From: JBFGCT01 sp041581055
GTDB lineage: Bacteria; Actinomycetota; Acidimicrobiia; Acidimicrobiales; Ilumatobacteraceae
Length of the DNA: 8,464 nucleotides
Direction of reading: 5' to 3'
Assembly (NCBI GenBank): GCA_041581055.1
Contig: JBFGCT010000180.1
Location: 1 to 8,464, forward strand
Within the stretch, counting starts at the first letter, position 1. Each line of letters begins with the position of its first letter. Positions 5,914 through 8,464 of the stretch are shown in pieces. The position numbers and the translations under genes are program-made. The notes under the pieces are model-generated. The model searched no databases. It worked only from the letters and a program-made list of their open reading frames with translations, and was not told the origin of the DNA.

Positions 5914-6566
5914 CGCCTGCCGAGTTTGACCAGATCCTCCGCCATGGTCCACCCGTACACGATCATCGCGCCGCCCTTGGTGGCGGGCACCGCGCTGAAC
6001 ATCTCGACGACGGCCGGATCGAGCTTGTCAGGGCGCGCCGACTCGAAGTCGAGGAAGCCGTCCTGTGCGCCGCTGGCGGCGATGAACGTCTTCGCGTCGT
6101 ACTTGGCGTCGACGCCGAAGCGCTTGGCCAGCCGCCGCCCCCAGGCGCGCTCCTCACCGACCGCTCGCGCGCCGGGGGAAGGCGTGACCTCCTGCAGGTC
6201 GCGGAAGCCGTCGAGGGCGTCGGGCTTGACGAAGCGCGACCCGACGACGACGTCCTCGTCGGGGAAGGCCATCAGCGCCCGGTGGTAGGCCTCCGACATC
6301 AGGCCGCGCAGCACCTGGTCGCGCCGCGAGCTCCGGCGGACGCTCATCAGCCCGATCAGGACGCAGGGCGTGCCGCCGATCCGCTCGAGCGTCGAGAACG
6401 TGAATCCGTGCAGCTTGGCGCCGAACCGGGCGGTGGTCACCAGCACCCAGTCCTCCTTGGCCTTGGAGAGCTGGCCGGCGCTGAACGCCTCTTCCATCGA
6501 TGCCAGGTCGTCGAGGTCGGAGTCGGTCAGCGCCGCGGCGTCATTGGTCTGCACATCGAGAGCCAT
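5910..6566 (-). CDS. Hypothetical protein, possibly GNAT-fold
   Basis: I do not recognise this 218-residue soluble protein by name. It has no signal peptide or membrane segment and no cysteine cluster. The middle (about 38-115) has a strand pattern, KEDWVLVTTARFG, KLHGFTFSTLERIGGTPCVLIGLMSV, then RRSSRRDQVLRGLMSEAYHRAL, like the core of a GNAT acetyltransferase with a degenerate acetyl-CoA loop: the R/Q-x-x-G-x-G/A signature is missing. A later WGRRLAKRFGVDAKYDAKTFIA segment is rich in basic residues. ATG 6566 is preferred over ATG 6596 because a TAAACT hexamer ends 7 bases before it and because the longer form would overlap the end of dnaE. It starts 10 bases after the dnaE stop and overlaps the nitroreductase start by ATGA, so it sits in a dnaE-hypothetical-nitroreductase unit. 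The coding call is firm; function is open. Confidence 0.75.
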   Translation of the reverse strand: MALDVQTNDAAALTDSDLDDLASMEEAFSAGQLSKAKEDWVLVTTARFGAKLHGFTFSTLERIGGTPCVLIGLMSVRRSSRRDQVLRGLMSEAYHRALMAFPDEDVVVGSRFVKPDALDGFRDLQEVTPSPGARAVGEERAWGRRLAKRFGVDAKYDAKTFIAASGAQDGFLDFESARPDKLDPAVVEMFSAVPATKGGAMIVYGWTMAEDLVKLGRR

Positions 6567-6573
6567 CCGCCTC

Positions 6574-6579
6574 AGTTTA
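6574..6579 (-). promoter_or_regulatory. Candidate -10 element overlapping the dnaE stop
   Basis: On the minus strand TAAACT begins with the TAA stop codon of dnaE and ends 7 bases before the ATG at 6566. A weak -35-like TTCGGC lies 18 bases upstream (6603-6598). The intervening GAGGCGG could instead act as a Shine-Dalgarno, though it is very close to the ATG. An internal promoter for the two downstream genes is plausible, in addition to read-through from dnaE. Confidence 0.4.
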
Positions 6580-8464
6580 CAGGAGCACGGCATCATGGCC
6601 GAATGCCATGCGCAGCTCGCCGACCGAGCGGTCGAGGTCGACGCGGAACTCGTCGGCGAGCCGCAACACCTTGCCCTGCCCGAGTTCGACCATGACCAGC
6701 GACTCGCCCGGATGCTCGCGCAGGATCCGCTTCAGGCGCTGGACGCGCAGCTCGTCGAGGGTGGTCGCCGGCAACCGCAGGCGCAGCGGGGCGGCGCGGC
6801 CGTCGTCCAGCCCGGTGAGCACGGTGATCGTCTGGCCGATCAGGCCGAACCGGGACTCGTCCCGACGGTCGAGCCGCCCCTTGACGAGGACGATCAGGTC
6901 GTCTTCGAGCTTGTGCCCCTGCTCGGTGAGCGTGCGCGGGAAGATCGTCACCTCGATCGCCGCGTCGAGATCCTCGAGCACGAAGACCGCCATCTGGTCG
7001 CCTTTGCGGGTGAACTTCCTGGTCAGCCCGGTGACCACCCCCCCGACGAGCACCGCCGCGCCGTCCTCCATCGTCTGCAGATCGAGCAGCGAGCTGTCGA
7101 CCTTGCGCTTCAGCGCGGCCTCGACGCCGAACAGCGGGTGGTCGGAGACGTACAGCCCGAGCATCTCCTTCTCGCGCCGGAGCTGCTCGGTCTTGTCGAA
7201 CGCCTCGTCGGGGATCGTCTCGCGCTCGTCGAAACCGGCCGGGGACCCGCCCTCGGCCCCGTCGTCGCCGGCCCAGTCGCCGAACAGGCTCATCACCCCC
7301 AGCTCGCGCTCGCGGCGCCGGCTGACCGTCGAGTTGATGATCCCCTCGAACGCCTGGAGCAACCCTTTGCGCGGGTGGCCCACCGAGTCGAACGCGCCAC
7401 CGAGGATCAGCGACTCGACCGTGCGCTTGTTGAGCACGGACTCGGGCACCCGCTCGACGAAGTCGTGGAAGTCGGCGAACAGGCCGTTCTCCCGCCGCTC
7501 GGCGAGCAGGAGCTCGACCAGGCCCTCGCCGACGTTGCGCACCGCGGACAGGCCGAACGTGATCGCGCCGGGGCTGTCGATCGGGAGCGTGACGCCGGGC
7601 GGCACCTCGTCGCGCGCCAGCGCCGAGAAGTTCGCCTCCGAGCGGTTGACGTCGGGCGGGAGCACCTTGATCCCCATCGACCGGCAATCGGCGAGGTACA
7701 CCGCGGCCTTGTCGAGGTTGGTCTTGACGCTCGTCAGCAGGCAGGCGAAGTACTCGACCGGGTAGTTCGCCTTGAGGTAGGCGGTCTGGTACGTGATCAG
7801 CCCGTACCCGTAGCTGTGGCTCTTGGCGAAGGCGTAGTCGGCGAACTTCTCGATGATGTCGAACAGGTCCTTGCCGAGCTTCTTGGAGTAGCCGGTGCGG
7901 TCGCAGCCCACCTCGAAGGCGATCCGCTCCTTGGCCATCCGGTCGCGGACCTTCTTGCCCATCGCCTTGCGCAGGTTGTCGGCCTCGGCGAGGGAGTACC
8001 CGGCGAACTTCTGCGCGACGCGCATGACGCTCTCCTGGTAGATCATCAGCCCGAACGTGTCGTGGAGCACCGCCTCGGCGTCGGGGTGGAAGTACTCGAC
8101 GGGCTTGCGCTGGTTCTTGCGGTCCGCGTAGTCGTAGTGCATGTTGGCGCTCATCGGCCCCGGCCGGTAGAGCGCGATCAGGGCGCCGACGTCGTCGAAG
8201 CTGCTCGGCGCCATCGCCTTGAGGAGCTGCCGCATCGGCGGCGACTCGAGCTGGAACACGCCGATCGTGTCGCCGCGCGACAGCAGCGCGTAGGTCGTCG
8301 GATCGTCGAGGCTGACGTCCTCGATCAGGAACTCGGGGTCGCGCCGGGCTCTGATCATCTCGACGGCGTCGGTGATGACGTCGAGGTTGCGCAGGCCGAG
8401 GAAGTCCATCTTCAGGAGTCCGAGCTCCTCCACCCCGTGCATCTCGTACTGGGTGACGATCGGC
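6577..8464 (-). CDS. dnaE: DNA polymerase III subunit alpha, C-terminal part (5' end beyond window)
   Basis: This is the catalytic subunit of the replicative polymerase. The visible 628 residues begin PIVTQYEMHGVEELGLLKMDFLGLRNL; D20 in KMDFLG is the third catalytic aspartate of the C-family palm, the other two lying outside the window. Fingers-domain landmarks follow: GVFQLES at 68-74, LIALYRPGPM ending at 104, then AMGKKVRDRM and FADYAFAKSHSYGYGLITYQTAYLKANYPVEY. A helix-hairpin-helix-like region (NKRTVESLILGGAFDS) comes next. Then comes a clamp-binding-like VMSLFG (bases 7282-7296 for VMSLF), in which the usual glutamine is Val. An OB-fold from about 467 contains VLVGGVVTGLTRKFTRKGDQMAVFVLED. 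A long C-terminal tail after the OB-fold favours a DnaE1-type replicase over the shorter error-prone DnaE2, but the PHP domain that would confirm this is not visible. The gene ends TAA, 10 bases before the next ATG. Confidence 0.96.
   Translation of the reverse strand, partial: PIVTQYEMHGVEELGLLKMDFLGLRNLDVITDAVEMIRARRDPEFLIEDVSLDDPTTYALLSRGDTIGVFQLESPPMRQLLKAMAPSSFDDVGALIALYRPGPMSANMHYDYADRKNQRKPVEYFHPDAEAVLHDTFGLMIYQESVMRVAQKFAGYSLAEADNLRKAMGKKVRDRMAKERIAFEVGCDRTGYSKKLGKDLFDIIEKFADYAFAKSHSYGYGLITYQTAYLKANYPVEYFACLLTSVKTNLDKAAVYLADCRSMGIKVLPPDVNRSEANFSALARDEVPPGVTLPIDSPGAITFGLSAVRNVGEGLVELLLAERRENGLFADFHDFVERVPESVLNKRTVESLILGGAFDSVGHPRKGLLQAFEGIINSTVSRRRERELGVMSLFGDWAGDDGAEGGSPAGFDERETIPDEAFDKTEQLRREKEMLGLYVSDHPLFGVEAALKRKVDSSLLDLQTMEDGAAVLVGGVVTGLTRKFTRKGDQMAVFVLEDLDAAIEVTIFPRTLTEQGHKLEDDLIVLVKGRLDRRDESRFGLIGQTITVLTGLDDGRAAPLRLRLPATTLDELRVQRLKRILREHPGESLVMVELGQGKVLRLADEFRVDLDRSVGELRMAFGHDAVLL

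Noticed and set aside
6500..7765. A 421-codon plus-strand open frame opposite dnaE
   Set aside because: A Ser/Arg-rich shadow antisense to well-conserved DnaE sequence.
1..8464. Mobile element, CRISPR array, toxin-antitoxin pair or new defence system
   Set aside because: I saw no transposase, terminal repeats, regularly spaced repeats or defence domains. All genes but one fit known families, and base composition looks even throughout.

Overview
The window is a high-GC, densely packed stretch of actinobacterial chromosome. A mycothiol ligase (mshC), an F420-dependent NADP reductase (npdG) and an InhA-type enoyl reductase together point to Actinomycetota. The InhA-type enzyme lacks the long substrate loop of mycolate makers, which favours a non-mycolate lineage. 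An Acidimicrobiia-like origin is my best guess, but no marker gene here settles it. There are no mobile elements, RNA genes or CRISPR arrays.

Layout. Minus strand, 1-2429: npdG and mshC are coupled by a one-base TGATG overlap, followed by plsC, which runs off the left edge. plsC has its own promoter in the 68-base gap, with a tandem 11-base repeat just upstream. Plus strand, 2486-5327: fabI (enoyl-ACP reductase), divergent from npdG, then a DUF255/YyaL-type thioredoxin-domain gene broken by one in-frame amber codon. Minus strand, 5305-8464: the 3' part of dnaE (DNA polymerase III alpha, 5' end beyond the right edge), an unrecognised 218-residue protein that may be GNAT-like, and a nitroreductase-family flavoprotein. 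The last two overlap by ATGA. The nitroreductase and DUF255 genes converge and overlap by 23 bases.

How the genes fit together. Most are housekeeping: lipid synthesis (plsC, fabI), redox cofactors (npdG for F420, mshC for mycothiol, a flavin nitroreductase) and replication (dnaE). I found no convincing new defence or mobile system. The points most worth checking are the amber codon lying exactly at a domain boundary, the PHO-box-like repeats before plsC, a recurring TANNNT hexamer 7-8 bases before start codons that suggests leaderless transcripts, and an Ala in FabI at the position matching InhA Ser94.
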